Shown in pieces: positions 33,914 to 42,852 of a stretch of 64,000 nt of DNA (position 1 is its first letter; each line of letters starts with the position of its first letter). The stretch comes from Rhizobiales bacterium GAS188 (lineage in GTDB: Bacteria; Pseudomonadota; Alphaproteobacteria; Rhizobiales; Beijerinckiaceae): NCBI GenBank assembly GCA_900104855.1, contig FNSS01000001.1, positions 5,022,001 through 5,086,000 on the forward strand. Reading direction: 5' to 3'. Made by a program: the position numbers and the translations under genes. Under the pieces are notes generated by a model. The model was not told the DNA's origin, made no database searches, and worked only from the letters and a program-made list of their open reading frames with translations.

Positions 33914-34846
33914 CTACGCTGCGGGGCGGAAGTGTCCGGGCGAATGTTTGGTATCGCGCCGGATGAGGCGACGAAGGGTTGAAGGCTCCGCATACCCCAC
34001 CTGTCGCGCGATTTCTTCGACGGACAGGCGGGTGGTCTCAAGGAGATGGCGCGCTGCCTCGATTCTGATCCGTTGCACAAATTGGATCGGCGAGACGCCG
34101 CAGATCGCCGCGATCCGGCGAGCAAAGGTGCGGGGCGCCAAAGCGACCGCCTCGGCGAGTTCTTCCATCGGAAAGTCACGGGCGATATTGTCGCGAACCC
34201 AGCTCTCAGCCTTGGCGATCTTGGAGTCCTGACCCGCGAGGTAAGTTATCGCCATAAAGGGCGCCTGGGAACGTCGCTCATCCAGAAGAAGGTAATTGGC
34301 GCAGGCCTTGGCCAGGCCAGGTCCGGCAAACCGGCCCACCACCGCAAGCATCAGATCCATCTGCGCCATCGCGGCGCCAGCGGTCGCGATGGGCCAATCG
34401 GCCACGACCATCTGGTCAGTCAGCAATTCGACTTTGGGATAGCGGCGCCGAAAGACCGGCGCGAGCCACCATGTCGTGGTCGCCCGTCGGCCGTCCAGCG
34501 ATCCCGTTTCCGCGAGCAGGAATGTGCTCGCGCATGACGCGGCGAGCGTGGAGCCGGACTTGAAGGCTGCAACAAGCATTCCGGCCGCGCGCCGGCAGGC
34601 CGGGCTCTTCAAATTCTCGTCCAGTGCATCCGCTGACGCAATGCCGAGGCCGGGGATGATGACGAGTTCAGCGTTGCGCAGCTCCGCACCGTTCCGGCGC
34701 GGCCCGCAGCGAACCGTATCGACGTCGAACGGCAAAGCGCGTTTCGCCGCCAAGCTGATCCGGTTGGCGGTAGCCATCACGTCGTGAGTGATGGCCGCGC
34801 TTGACGCCATGCAGCCCTGGAGCTCGAGAACCGCAACCATCGTCAT
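33914..34846 (-). CDS. GlxA-family transcriptional regulator (DJ-1/PfpI plus AraC domain)
   Basis: 310 residues starting MTMVAVLELQGCMASSAAIT. The N-terminal DJ-1/PfpI-like domain (to about 190) includes ELVIIPGLGI and SGSTLAASCASTFLLAETGS with the Cys at the elbow. The C-terminal AraC domain has LAEAVALAPRTFARRIAAIC and VEEIARQVGYAEPSTLRRLI. An ATG at 34906 would add 20 residues of little character, so 34846 with AGGG upstream is preferred. It is divergent from the dienelactone hydrolase at 34995 (148-base gap) and probably controls it. It could also influence the operon downstream of it on the same strand. Confidence 0.8.
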   Translation of the reverse strand: MTMVAVLELQGCMASSAAITHDVMATANRISLAAKRALPFDVDTVRCGPRRNGAELRNAELVIIPGLGIASADALDENLKSPACRRAAGMLVAAFKSGSTLAASCASTFLLAETGSLDGRRATTTWWLAPVFRRRYPKVELLTDQMVVADWPIATAGAAMAQMDLMLAVVGRFAGPGLAKACANYLLLDERRSQAPFMAITYLAGQDSKIAKAESWVRDNIARDFPMEELAEAVALAPRTFARRIAAICGVSPIQFVQRIRIEAARHLLETTRLSVEEIARQVGYAEPSTLRRLIRRDTKHSPGHFRPAA

Positions 34847-34994
34847 GTCAAAAAAGCCCTGATCAATGTCATTTTCGACACTAGCTCGCCGGCCCTGGAA
34901 TCGCAATCATTGCCGGGTGGAAACGAGTTGAAAACGCCAATGCGCCGTTTCCAAACAGAACGTCGCCGATCTGCGACGAGGAGGAGCTGCGCCG

Positions 34995-35822
34995 ATGACG
35001 AAGCGGAATATGAATGAGGACGACCCGCTCGAAGATTTCGAGCTTCGCGAGGTCACCCTCGACGGCGTCACCAAGGTGGTGCAGGTGACCGGCGCGGGCC
35101 CCGCGGTGATCGTCATGACCGAGATGCCAGGCATCAGCCCGCACGTCGCCCGCTTCAGCCGCTGGGTTCGAGACGCGGGGTTCACGGTATATATGCCCTC
35201 GCTATTTGGCCGCGACGGCGCCGTGCCGACTGTAGAAGAAGGCGCAGCCGTCTATCAAAGGGCGTGCGTCAGCGCTGAATTCCGCGCCTTCGCTGGCGCC
35301 GGGTCGAGCCCGGTAACCCTATGGCTCCGGGCGCTGGCGAAGCTGGCGCATGAGGAGTGCGGCGGTCCGGGCGTCGGCGCGATTGGGATGTGCTTCACCG
35401 GCAACTTCGCGCTCACGATGATGCTCGAACCCGCGGTGCTGGCGCCGGTGCTGGCGCAGCCATCGCTACCCGTCGATGACCCGGCGGGGACAGGCATCGC
35501 CGACGACGAATTCCTCGCGGTTCGACAACGCCTCGAGCGGGACGATCTGACCGTCTTGGCTTACCGCTTCGAGGGAGATCGATACTGCAGGGCTCAGCGG
35601 TTCGCGGCCTTTTGCGAGGCGCTCGGTGACCGATTCATCGCACGCGTGCTTCCCGACAGCGCCGCCAATCGCGACACACCGCCGTTTTTTCAACGCTACG
35701 TCGCGTGCCCGCACAGCGTGGTGACTGCGCATCTGATCGACGAAGCCGGCCAACCGACGATCGCGGCCCGCGACGAAATCCTGGCGTTTTTCACTCGCAG
35801 GCTCGCTCCCGGACGCCTGTGA
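34995..35822 (+). CDS. dienelactone hydrolase family protein
   Basis: 275 residues with the alpha/beta hydrolase fold of dienelactone hydrolases. The Cys nucleophile is in GAIGMCFTGNFALTM, with VTLDGVTKVVQVTGAGPAVI early and FLAVRQRLERDDLTVLAYRF, followed by a His region QRYVACPHSVVTAHLID. These enzymes hydrolyse cyclic esters of aromatic breakdown and other small esters. It starts after GAGGAG (14 bases from the ATG). Divergent from the GlxA-type regulator. Specific substrate unknown. Confidence 0.8.
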   Translation: MTKRNMNEDDPLEDFELREVTLDGVTKVVQVTGAGPAVIVMTEMPGISPHVARFSRWVRDAGFTVYMPSLFGRDGAVPTVEEGAAVYQRACVSAEFRAFAGAGSSPVTLWLRALAKLAHEECGGPGVGAIGMCFTGNFALTMMLEPAVLAPVLAQPSLPVDDPAGTGIADDEFLAVRQRLERDDLTVLAYRFEGDRYCRAQRFAAFCEALGDRFIARVLPDSAANRDTPPFFQRYVACPHSVVTAHLIDEAGQPTIAARDEILAFFTRRLAPGRL

Positions 35823-35853
35823 GGATAAAGGCCTCTATCCCGACGTCTTCGGT

Positions 35854-36744
35854 TCAAGCCCGCAGGTATTTGTTGAACCAATCCAGCGTATGCTGCCAGG
35901 CTTCCTTGGCTGCGGCTTCGTCGTAACGAGGCGTCGTATCGTTGTGGAAGCCGTGATTGGCGGCTTTGTAGATATGACCCTCATGCGGCACTTGCGCCGC
36001 CGTGAGGGCGGCATCGAATGCTTGCCATCCACCCGTGATACGCGTGTCGAGCTCGCCGTATTGCGCATTTATCGGCGCCTTGATCTTGGCCGTGTCGGCA
36101 GCGCCGGGTTGAGGACCGTAGAATGGAACCGCAGCGGCAAGATCCGAGCCCATCCGCACCGCCAGCTGATTGACAATGCCGCCGCCGACGCAAAAGCCGA
36201 TGGCGCCAAGTTTGCCGATGCTGTCTGGACGCGATTTCAGCCACATGGCCGCGGCGAAGAAATCTTCGCTCATCTTGGCTCGGTCGACCTGGCCGAAAAG
36301 CGTTGCGGCCTTCTCGTCATCGCCGGCATAGCCGCCCACCGATGTCAGCCCATCGGGGGCGAATGCGATGAAATCGGCGACCGCCAGCCGTCGCGTCACA
36401 TCTTCGATGTAGGGATTGAGGCCACGATTCTCGTGGATAACCAGGACGCAGGGTAGTTTGGTCGCGTTCGCCGGCCGCGCGAGATAGCCCTTGATGCTGC
36501 CATTCCCCTGCGGCGACGGCACGGTGTCGTACTCGGCCTTGATCCGTTTGTCGTCTGCCGGGATTTGCACGGCCCAGGCATAGTTCGGCTTGAGCATCTG
36601 GAAGAGTGCCGCAGCGGTCACACCGCCGACGGCAAATTTTTCCGCACGATCCAAAAATTGGCGCCGGCTCATCCCACCGTGCACATATCCGTCAAACAGG
36701 TTCAGAAGCTCCTGCGGGAAATCCGATGCCTTCTTTCGTTGCAT
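35854..36744 (-). CDS. Tat-exported dienelactone hydrolase family protein
   Basis: 296 residues. Residues 26 to 31 SRRQFL form a twin-arginine motif, followed by the hydrophobic FAVGGVTAAALFQML, so export to the periplasm is likely. The enzyme domain has the Cys nucleophile in AIGFCVGGGIVNQLAV and the His in YKAANHGFHNDTTPRY. GGGAGG lies 8 bases before the ATG 36744; an upstream ATG at 36831 would add 29 residues before the Tat signal and is less likely. It converges with the previous hydrolase, with only 31 bases between the stops. Confidence 0.85.
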   Translation of the reverse strand: MQRKKASDFPQELLNLFDGYVHGGMSRRQFLDRAEKFAVGGVTAAALFQMLKPNYAWAVQIPADDKRIKAEYDTVPSPQGNGSIKGYLARPANATKLPCVLVIHENRGLNPYIEDVTRRLAVADFIAFAPDGLTSVGGYAGDDEKAATLFGQVDRAKMSEDFFAAAMWLKSRPDSIGKLGAIGFCVGGGIVNQLAVRMGSDLAAAVPFYGPQPGAADTAKIKAPINAQYGELDTRITGGWQAFDAALTAAQVPHEGHIYKAANHGFHNDTTPRYDEAAAKEAWQHTLDWFNKYLRA

Positions 36745-36945
36745 AGCTGTGCCTCCCAATGTGCTGAAGCCGCATTCATTGAATGTGGATCGCCCAACCG
36801 CGGAGAATACCGGTACATGGCCGATCGTCATGCCGAGCGATGGCCGGCGACGAAGCCACTCGTGGGATCAAACCATGACTGGGGGCAGGGGACGCAAGCC
36901 GTGCGGCGCCCTTCTCACGCAAACGTTACCTGGGCGCTCGCTCCA

Positions 36946-37308
36946 CTACCGCTTGATGAGCCCAAGCTCGACCTGCTTCTTCTTGGGCAAGCCCTGCCAG
37001 ACGATGAGATGCGATCGGCGAATATAGTCCCTGAGCTCATCATCCGAGAGCCCTGGCTTCGCAAAATGCTGGATCCACATCATGCCGCGTGACGCGAGAT
37101 ACGGTGCCGGGCGCAATCCCGGCTTTGCCTTGAGCATTTCGAATGAAATCTGGCTCACCTTGAAGGTGAAGCCTGGCTCGTCGTCTTGCCAGCCGCCGAT
37201 TGCGAACACCTTGCCGCCGACTTTCCAGACATGCGACCCGCCCCATTGGACCACATAAGTGGTGGAGGCGAGGGCGCCACAGAATTCATTGAATTTCTCG
37301 TAGGTCAT
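36946..37308 (-). CDS. MmcQ/YjbR family protein
   Basis: 120 residues of YjbR fold: MTYEKFNEFCGALASTTYVV, WKVGGKVFAIGGWQDDE, FKVSQISFEMLKAKPGLRPA and LSDDELRDYIRRSHLIVWQG, ending in a helix LPKKKQVELGLIKR. The family binds DNA-like folds (CyaY-type double-wing) but has no settled function. Its start overlaps the stop of the epoxide hydrolase-like gene by 4 bases (ATGA), so the two are translated together. Confidence 0.8.
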   Translation of the reverse strand: MTYEKFNEFCGALASTTYVVQWGGSHVWKVGGKVFAIGGWQDDEPGFTFKVSQISFEMLKAKPGLRPAPYLASRGMMWIQHFAKPGLSDDELRDYIRRSHLIVWQGLPKKKQVELGLIKR

Positions 37309-38198
37309 CTAGGCTGCACCCCACATTCGATGACGGCCTTGGCGACGGGCTCGGGCACTTCGCGGCTCGGAAAATGGCCGACGCCGTCAAGCACAAATCT
37401 CCGATAAGGCCCCGAGAACACGCCCTCCCGGCCGGCGGACATGGCCTGGTCGTTGGAACCGTCGACCGCACCGTGGATCACGAGCGTCGGGACCTGGATC
37501 ACCGGCGCCGACCTCACGCGTATCTCGAGCGGGTCGTATGCCGGATCGCCCTCGGCATTGCCCCAGCGGTGCCGATAGGAATGCAGCACGATTTGGGTCC
37601 AGTCGGGATTCGCAAAGGATCTTGCGGTCGCCGCGAATTCCGCTTGGCTGTACCACCCCTGCGGCCCCCAGCTATCCCACATGAGACGCGCGAAGCCCTC
37701 GCCGTCGCGCCGGAACGCCTCCGCTCCGCGCTCCAGCGCCATGAACCAGTGATACCAATAGTTGCGGGCCTGCCGCAGCGACAATGCCTGATCGGGATGA
37801 TTGGTCCCCCAGCCCACCGAGAGCGACACGCAATGGCTGATGCGCTCCGGCGCGATCGCGGTGGCAATGTAGGCTGCTCTCGCGCCCCAGTCATGGCCGA
37901 GGATCACGAACTTTCCGAGACCGAGCGCCGTGGCGAGATCAAGGGCGTCCTGCGCCAAGGCTGTGAGCTGGCCCGAGCGCGGCGTCGCGGCGGAGCGAAA
38001 GCGCGTCGGCCCAAATCCACGTAGGTAGGGTGAGAATGTGCGAAGGCCCGCCCCATGCAAGGATGGCAGGACGCGGTCCCAGGTCCGCGCATCGTCCGGC
38101 CATCCGTGCAGCAAGATCACGGGGCGGCCCGATCTTGGGCCCGCCTGCTCATAGGCGATATCGAGGAGCGGCGTGGAGATATGCGATATGGCCGTCAT
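37305..38198 (-). CDS. alpha/beta hydrolase, epoxide hydrolase / dehalogenase type
   Basis: 297 residues. The nucleophile is an Asp: ILGHDWGARAAYIATAI, and the oxyanion motif is LLHGWPDDARTWDRVLP (HGxP). Both mark epoxide hydrolases and haloalkane dehalogenases. The catalytic His is probably in GVGHFPSREVPE. The cap domain includes YWYHWFMALERGAEA. It probably hydrolyses epoxides or alkyl halides. It forms a two-gene operon with the YjbR gene (ATGA overlap). Confidence 0.8.
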   Translation of the reverse strand: MTAISHISTPLLDIAYEQAGPRSGRPVILLHGWPDDARTWDRVLPSLHGAGLRTFSPYLRGFGPTRFRSAATPRSGQLTALAQDALDLATALGLGKFVILGHDWGARAAYIATAIAPERISHCVSLSVGWGTNHPDQALSLRQARNYWYHWFMALERGAEAFRRDGEGFARLMWDSWGPQGWYSQAEFAATARSFANPDWTQIVLHSYRHRWGNAEGDPAYDPLEIRVRSAPVIQVPTLVIHGAVDGSNDQAMSAGREGVFSGPYRRFVLDGVGHFPSREVPEPVAKAVIECGVQPR

Positions 38199-38365
38199 TC
38201 GAGATCACCGCGTTTCGCCGCTCTCGCTGAGGCGTTCGGGCGGGAGACCAAGACAAGGACGGACGGGGCGTGCATTGCAACTGAGTTTTTGTCGCCCCCG
38301 AGGCCTAGAAAATCTGGGTCTGCGATGCCCGGTTGAACGATCCCGCGTCAGGCGATAAACCCCGC

Positions 38366-38887
38366 TCATCGATGGAGCAGCATTGCAATCCGGGCGCCAA
38401 GGAGCTTCGCCAGAAATTTGAGTGGGAAAGCCGAGTAACTGGGCACGTCGCCCGGAATATCGCTGTTCTCGGACTTGAACCTTGTGCAAATACGCATCTC
38501 CAAAGGCGGAATATCTCCACGAAACCGCGCTCGGTACACATCAATCCAATGCTTCCCGTCATCGAAGTTAAGGAACATGGCTGAATTGCAACAGGCGGCG
38601 ATGACTCTGTTCGTGGCCGATGTCTCGCTGATCTTGTGGCTCTTCAAGAGCAGGGCTCCCCTCGAGCATTTCACGCGATCCTTGCGGTAGAGGATGTAAG
38701 CCGTCCCCCCGTCGGGATCTTGAACCGGGCGTGCATTCGGCAAAGCTTCAATTTGACGGGAACCTTCCTGGCAATCGTCGCAGTAGCAGACAACGCTTGC
38801 AATTGGAGCGCCGATCGCTTCGAGTTCACGCTTCCGCATGAACACGAAGCCGTCATGTCGTTCTTCGCTGGGGCAGACATCAGCCAT
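38366..38887 (-). CDS. GFA-like (DUF6151-type) protein
   Basis: About 173 residues. ASVVCYCDDCQEGSRQIEAL has the Cys-x-Cys-x2-Cys zinc motif, followed by DPDGGTAYILYRKDRVKCSR, VIAACCNSAMFLNFDDGKHW and PPLEMRICTRF. The N-terminal Cys-containing strand expected in this family (CSCG-like) is missing or altered, so the gene may be slightly degenerate at its 5' end. Start 38887 is chosen to give an 8-base overlap with the upstream GFA gene; 38917 is possible. The family relates to glutathione-dependent formaldehyde-activating proteins; function unknown. Confidence 0.65.
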   Translation of the reverse strand: MADVCPSEERHDGFVFMRKRELEAIGAPIASVVCYCDDCQEGSRQIEALPNARPVQDPDGGTAYILYRKDRVKCSRGALLLKSHKISETSATNRVIAACCNSAMFLNFDDGKHWIDVYRARFRGDIPPLEMRICTRFKSENSDIPGDVPSYSAFPLKFLAKLLGARIAMLLHR

Positions 38888-39404
38888 CCCGGACTTGGGC
38901 GTCGACGACCCCGGCATCCATTGAAGGCCCTGGGCCTGTGGCCGCGAGCGCGGCTTTGATGCGCGCGCCGGCCGCGGCTTTCGCCGGGTAGCCCATCTCC
39001 TCGAAGGCGGGGAGGTCGGGCGGCAGGGTCACCCAAGGATGTTTGGAGCGCGTGAAATAATGGGCCTCGGGTGGCAGGCGCTCGCCGTGATCCAGCATGC
39101 CCACACTGACGATAGCGATCGCCTCGCCTAATTTCGGTTGATGGGCCCACAGAGCAGACCCGCAGGCGGGGCACTGGACCTCCTTTTGACCCCCGGCGCC
39201 CTGGAGCGGCAGGGGCTCGCCTTCGAGGATGGTCAAATGGTCAGTCTCGATCATTGCGTTAGTACGGAAGGCCGACCCGCTGACCTTCTGGCAAGAGCGG
39301 CAATGGCAGCAATGGGTGATGATCGGGGCGACCTCCATGCGGAAGCGCACCTTGCTGCATTTGCAGCCGCCGGTGAGCGGGGTGAAGAGGGTATCGCTGG
39401 TCAT
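38880..39404 (-). CDS. GFA family protein
   Basis: 174 residues starting MTSDTLFTPLTGGCKCSKVR. Zinc-binding Cys motifs are GGCKCSKVRF, THCCHCRSCQKVSGSAFR and VQCPACGSALWAHQPK. These are the hallmark of the Gfa/CENP-V fold. Start 39404 has GGGAG about 11 bases upstream; the frame stays open to 39521 without better support. It overlaps the DUF6151-like gene downstream, and both are probably co-transcribed. Bacterial GFA proteins bind zinc and possibly glutathione adducts; the substrate is not known. Confidence 0.8.
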   Translation of the reverse strand: MTSDTLFTPLTGGCKCSKVRFRMEVAPIITHCCHCRSCQKVSGSAFRTNAMIETDHLTILEGEPLPLQGAGGQKEVQCPACGSALWAHQPKLGEAIAIVSVGMLDHGERLPPEAHYFTRSKHPWVTLPPDLPAFEEMGYPAKAAAGARIKAALAATGPGPSMDAGVVDAQVRDG

Positions 39405-39555
39405 GGTCGGGGGCTCCCTGATGAAATGGATGACCGCCCTAGTCGCAGCGCCCGACGCCGTTTCGACAATCGCTTGAAAATAATTGTAGCCATGTCGAAT
39501 CCCGGCGGCGCCGAACGACAAGCCGCATTCACGCCGTGAGGAAAAAGAGCCAAGT

Positions 39556-39921
39556 ATGCAGTACGCCTGCCTGATCTATTTCGACGCCAAAGCGGTGTTC
39601 GATCAAAGCCCTGAGGCCAATGCGGTCCTCGCCGAGGTCGCGCCCCACAATGACCAACTCAGGGCCAGCGGTCATTTCGTGACGTCTCAGGCTCTGGTGC
39701 TGCCGAGAGAGGCCGTCACCGTGCGGGTGCGCGACGGCAAGATGTCGGCGACCGACGGTCCGTTCATGGAGACCAAGGAGATGCTCGGCGGTTTCGTCGT
39801 GATCGAGGCGCGTGATCTCAACGAGGCCGTGCGGATCGCGGCGGGCATGCCGTTCGCAAAGCTGGGCTCCGTCGAGGTGCGACCGGTCGTGGATTTCAGC
39901 AAGCCCCGGCCGAAACTATGA
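39556..39921 (+). CDS. YciI / DGPF family protein
   Basis: 121 residues starting MQYACLIYFDAKAVFDQSPE. The family's DGPF motif appears as SATDGPFMETKEMLGGFVVI. The ferredoxin-like fold is common for proteins encoded with ECF42 sigma factors. The stop overlaps the sigma factor's ATG (ATGA). The role is unknown, possibly in signal input to the sigma factor. A second such pair lies at 55606-57280. Confidence 0.85.
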   Translation: MQYACLIYFDAKAVFDQSPEANAVLAEVAPHNDQLRASGHFVTSQALVLPREAVTVRVRDGKMSATDGPFMETKEMLGGFVVIEARDLNEAVRIAAGMPFAKLGSVEVRPVVDFSKPRPKL

Positions 39922-41174
39922 GCATGGCCGGCGCGCACGACGCCCTGGAGGCGGTGTACCGTACCGAGGCGCGGCGCGTGCTGGCGACCCTGATCCGCCT
40001 CCTGGGGGGCTTCGAAGCGGCGGAGGAGGCCCTGCACGAGGCCTTCGCCGCCGCGGCTAAGCAGTGGCCGCGCGAGGGCGTCCCGGCCAATCCCTATGCC
40101 TGGCTGGTTTCCACCGGCCGTTTCAAGACCATCGACCGCTGGCGCCGGCAGGCGCGGTTGGCGGGCGCCTTGCCCGAGTTCGCGGCGCTGGCGGACACGG
40201 AACCGGAGCCGGCCATGCTCGAACACATCCAGGATGACGAGTTGCGGCTGATCTTCACCTGCTGCCACCCGGCCCTCGCGCCGGACGCGCGCATCGCGCT
40301 CACCTTGCGCGAGGTGGGCGGGCTGACCACCGAGGAGATCGCCCGGGCTTATCTGGCGCCCGCACCGACCATCGCTCAGCGCATCGTGCGGGCGAAGGCG
40401 AAGATCCGCGACGATGCCATCCCCTACGAAGTCCCGGCCCGCGCCGAGCTGCCGGCGCGGCTCGAGAGCGCGCTGCAGGTGGTCTATCTGATCTTCAACG
40501 AGGGCTACGCGGCGACCCAAGGGCCGAGCCTGACGCGAGACGATCTTTGCGCGGAGGCGATCCGGCTGGGCCGGCTGGTGGCCGAGCTCCTCGACGATCC
40601 CGAGGCCCTGGGCCTGCTCGCTTTGATGCTGCTGCACGAGGCGCGACGCGCCACACGCGTCGATGCGGCCGGCGACTTCGTCCTGCTGGAGGATCAGGAC
40701 CGGTCGCTATGGGACCGTGGGCGGATCGCCGAAGCCCGCGGCCTGATCGAGCGGGCCCTGGTTTCGCGACGCGTCGGACCCTACCTCCTGCAGGCCGCCA
40801 TCGCGGCGGTTCACGCCGAGGCGCCGAGCGCCGGCGAAACCGACTGGGCCCAGATCGTCGCGCTCTACGACGTGCTGCGTCGCGTCGACCCCTCGCCGGT
40901 GGTGGCCCTGAACCGAGCAGCCGCCCTCGGCATGCGTGACGGGCCCGAAGCCGGGCTCGCGGCGATCGAAGCGGTGCTGGGGCAGGGCGGCCTCGACGAC
41001 TACCACCTGGCCCACGCCGCGCGCGCCGACATGCAGCGCAGGCTCGGCCTCACCGAGGCGGCGCGGGCCTCCTACCAACGCGCCCTCGAGCTGACGCGCC
41101 AGCCCGCGGAGCGTCGGTTCCTGCAGGCGCGCCTCAATCAACTCGCCGCCGGGAGGACCACGCTGAAGGATTAG
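39918..41174 (+). CDS. ECF42-type RNA polymerase sigma factor with TPR-like tail
   Basis: 418 residues. Sigma region 2 is at 10 to 80 (LEAVYRTEARRVLATLIRLL, NPYAWLVSTGRFKTIDRWRR), region 4 at about 110 to 165 (TLREVGGLTTEEIARAYLAP). From 175 to the end is the helical tail typical of ECF42 (VVYLIFNEGYAATQGPSLTR, LGLLALMLLHEARRATRVDA, VVALNRAAALGMRDGPEAGL). ECF42 factors have no anti-sigma partner, and the tail is needed for function in studied members. Autoregulation and control of the adjacent YciI gene are expected, not shown. Confidence 0.85.
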   Translation: MSMAGAHDALEAVYRTEARRVLATLIRLLGGFEAAEEALHEAFAAAAKQWPREGVPANPYAWLVSTGRFKTIDRWRRQARLAGALPEFAALADTEPEPAMLEHIQDDELRLIFTCCHPALAPDARIALTLREVGGLTTEEIARAYLAPAPTIAQRIVRAKAKIRDDAIPYEVPARAELPARLESALQVVYLIFNEGYAATQGPSLTRDDLCAEAIRLGRLVAELLDDPEALGLLALMLLHEARRATRVDAAGDFVLLEDQDRSLWDRGRIAEARGLIERALVSRRVGPYLLQAAIAAVHAEAPSAGETDWAQIVALYDVLRRVDPSPVVALNRAAALGMRDGPEAGLAAIEAVLGQGGLDDYHLAHAARADMQRRLGLTEAARASYQRALELTRQPAERRFLQARLNQLAAGRTTLKD

Positions 41175-41622
41175 GGCGGCAGGCAAATCGCGCGGCGGGA
41201 TCGGCGCATCCTCTCCTCCGACAAGGCGTCAGGGCGTTGCTCGATCCCGCCGTCCCGGGCAGCAGCCCTCTCTTTTTTCGTGATGGTCCGTAAGCCGCGA
41301 TCGCAAATAAATCGCGGCCGCGTGTCACACATCGCCGATCCATCTCGTCATGTCTTTCGGAATGACCCTGCCGAAGGAGATGATCATGACAGCGAGACTG
41401 AACCCGCTTGCCGCAGCGCCGGCGGCATCTCGGTGGTCACGTCATTCACTGATCGGTAGGCAGTTCTGGCGCTGGTCCAAGACCCGAGGCGCTCTCGCTC
41501 GCCCGTTGTCTTTGCCGTGGCTGTGACGGAGGTCCTTTCCCGAAATTCAGTGAATCTCGTGACTTTTATTTCCAACGATGTGTTGTCATGTCAGCAACAT
41601 AAGATCACAAGGAGTTCAGCCT
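41175..41622. other. intergenic region
   Basis: 448 bases between the ECF42 stop and the flavodoxin-like gene. The open frames seen here are short and unlike real genes. No hairpin, repeat or promoter is convincing. The last 20 bases hold the AAGGAG ribosome binding site of the next gene. Confidence 0.3.
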
Positions 41623-42240
41623 ATGTCGAATACTTGCGTCGCCATCGTCTACCACAGCGGCTACGGTCACACCGAGCGGCAAGCCGAGGCCGTGAAAGCG
41701 GGCGTGGAACAGGTGGAGGGCGCCGAAGGTCTGCTTCTGACTGTCGAGGAAGCGCAAACGCGCTGGGGCGATTTGGCCTCCGCCGAAGCGATCATCTTCG
41801 GCGCGCCGACTTACGTGGCCGGCGCTTCGGCTCCGTTCAAAGTTTTCCACGAGGCGACTTCCAATGCGGTCATGGCCAAGGGCTATGCGTGGAAGGACAA
41901 GATCGCAGCCGGCTTCACCAATTCGGGCACCCGTTCCGGCGATAAGCTGGCGACGCTGATCCAGATCGCTCTGTTCGCCGCCCAGCATGGCATGCACTGG
42001 GTCAGTCTCAATCTGCCGCCTGCGAACCATTCGACGACGGGATCGGAACATGACCTGAATCGACTAGGCTTCTGGCTGGGCGCCGGCGCGCAATCGAATA
42101 TTGACGAAGGGCCCGAGTTCGCGCCTCCCGAGGCGGATCTCGCCACGGCGCGTCATCTCGGACAGCGCGTGGCCGAGACGACATGTCAGTTCGTCCGCGG
42201 TCGCGCCGCGGGCCGTGCTCTGATCGATCTAAGCTATTGA
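41623..42240 (+). CDS. flavodoxin / WrbA-like NAD(P)H-dependent reductase
   Basis: 205 residues starting MSNTCVAIVYHSGYGHTERQ, a classical flavodoxin FMN phosphate loop (YHSGYGHTE). IIFGAPTYVAGASAPFKVFH contains the second flavin-binding part (TYVAG), and SLNLPPANHSTTGSEHDLNR forms the third. Start 41623 follows AAGGAG; an ATG at 41578 is possible. Such proteins reduce quinones or other acceptors to prevent oxidative stress. No adjacent operon partner. Confidence 0.85.
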   Translation: MSNTCVAIVYHSGYGHTERQAEAVKAGVEQVEGAEGLLLTVEEAQTRWGDLASAEAIIFGAPTYVAGASAPFKVFHEATSNAVMAKGYAWKDKIAAGFTNSGTRSGDKLATLIQIALFAAQHGMHWVSLNLPPANHSTTGSEHDLNRLGFWLGAGAQSNIDEGPEFAPPEADLATARHLGQRVAETTCQFVRGRAAGRALIDLSY

Positions 42241-42852
42241 TGTATCTTCGCGTTTGATGTTTCGCCGAGTCACGCACGAATCCGGTCGGGATTCCTGACG
42301 GAGCGCGGATTTTGACTGCGGAGCAACGAGTTGGACACGGCGGCTGAGGGTGCGGGTGGCGCCTTTTCACGGCCGGGTTCGAACAGGCATTCGACGCGGG
42401 AACGCGTCGAACAGCCGCAGCCCAGAGATTGTGTCGAAAATCTGACGTTGATTGACAAATAAGCGGCCGGTGCGTACCTATGCAATATTGCAAAGCTGCA
42501 CGAGATCGGCAGCTGCAATGAAGGCTCGGTCCCACCATGTGACGTCGCGACCGCTTGGGTGAGCGACATGAAGGAGGGGACATGAAGAGCGTGCAGTCAA
42601 AGAATTATGCGGCGGGCGATTTCGCCCTCGGGGATGGTCGTGCGCTTTGCAGCGGCCCCTTGGGCGCTGCGGCCGGCGTTCGCGGTCACGCGAGGGAAAT
42701 TTTCGATCGATCTTGAGTCCGAAAGGATTGAGTACAAGCCTATAGGGGATCGCAGTTAAATTAGACTTCTGAACAATTTAGACTTGGGGTGATGTGTCCA
42801 ATACTGTCTAGGTTCATTTCCGTTGGCCTTCGTAGTCAGGGATGGACAAAGG
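42241..42852 (+). promoter_or_regulatory. long upstream region of the cytochrome oxidase operon
   Basis: 612 bases without a recognisable gene. Two candidates stand out. TTGACA (42452-42457), 17 bases, TACCTA (42475-42480) could be a promoter. A direct repeat AAATTAGACTT (42758-42768) and AATTTAGACTT (42775-42785), with 17-base periodicity, stands about 70 to 90 bases before the first oxidase gene and could bind a regulator. The 42700-42800 stretch is clearly richer in A+T than the surroundings. All of this is inferred from sequence alone. Confidence 0.35.
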
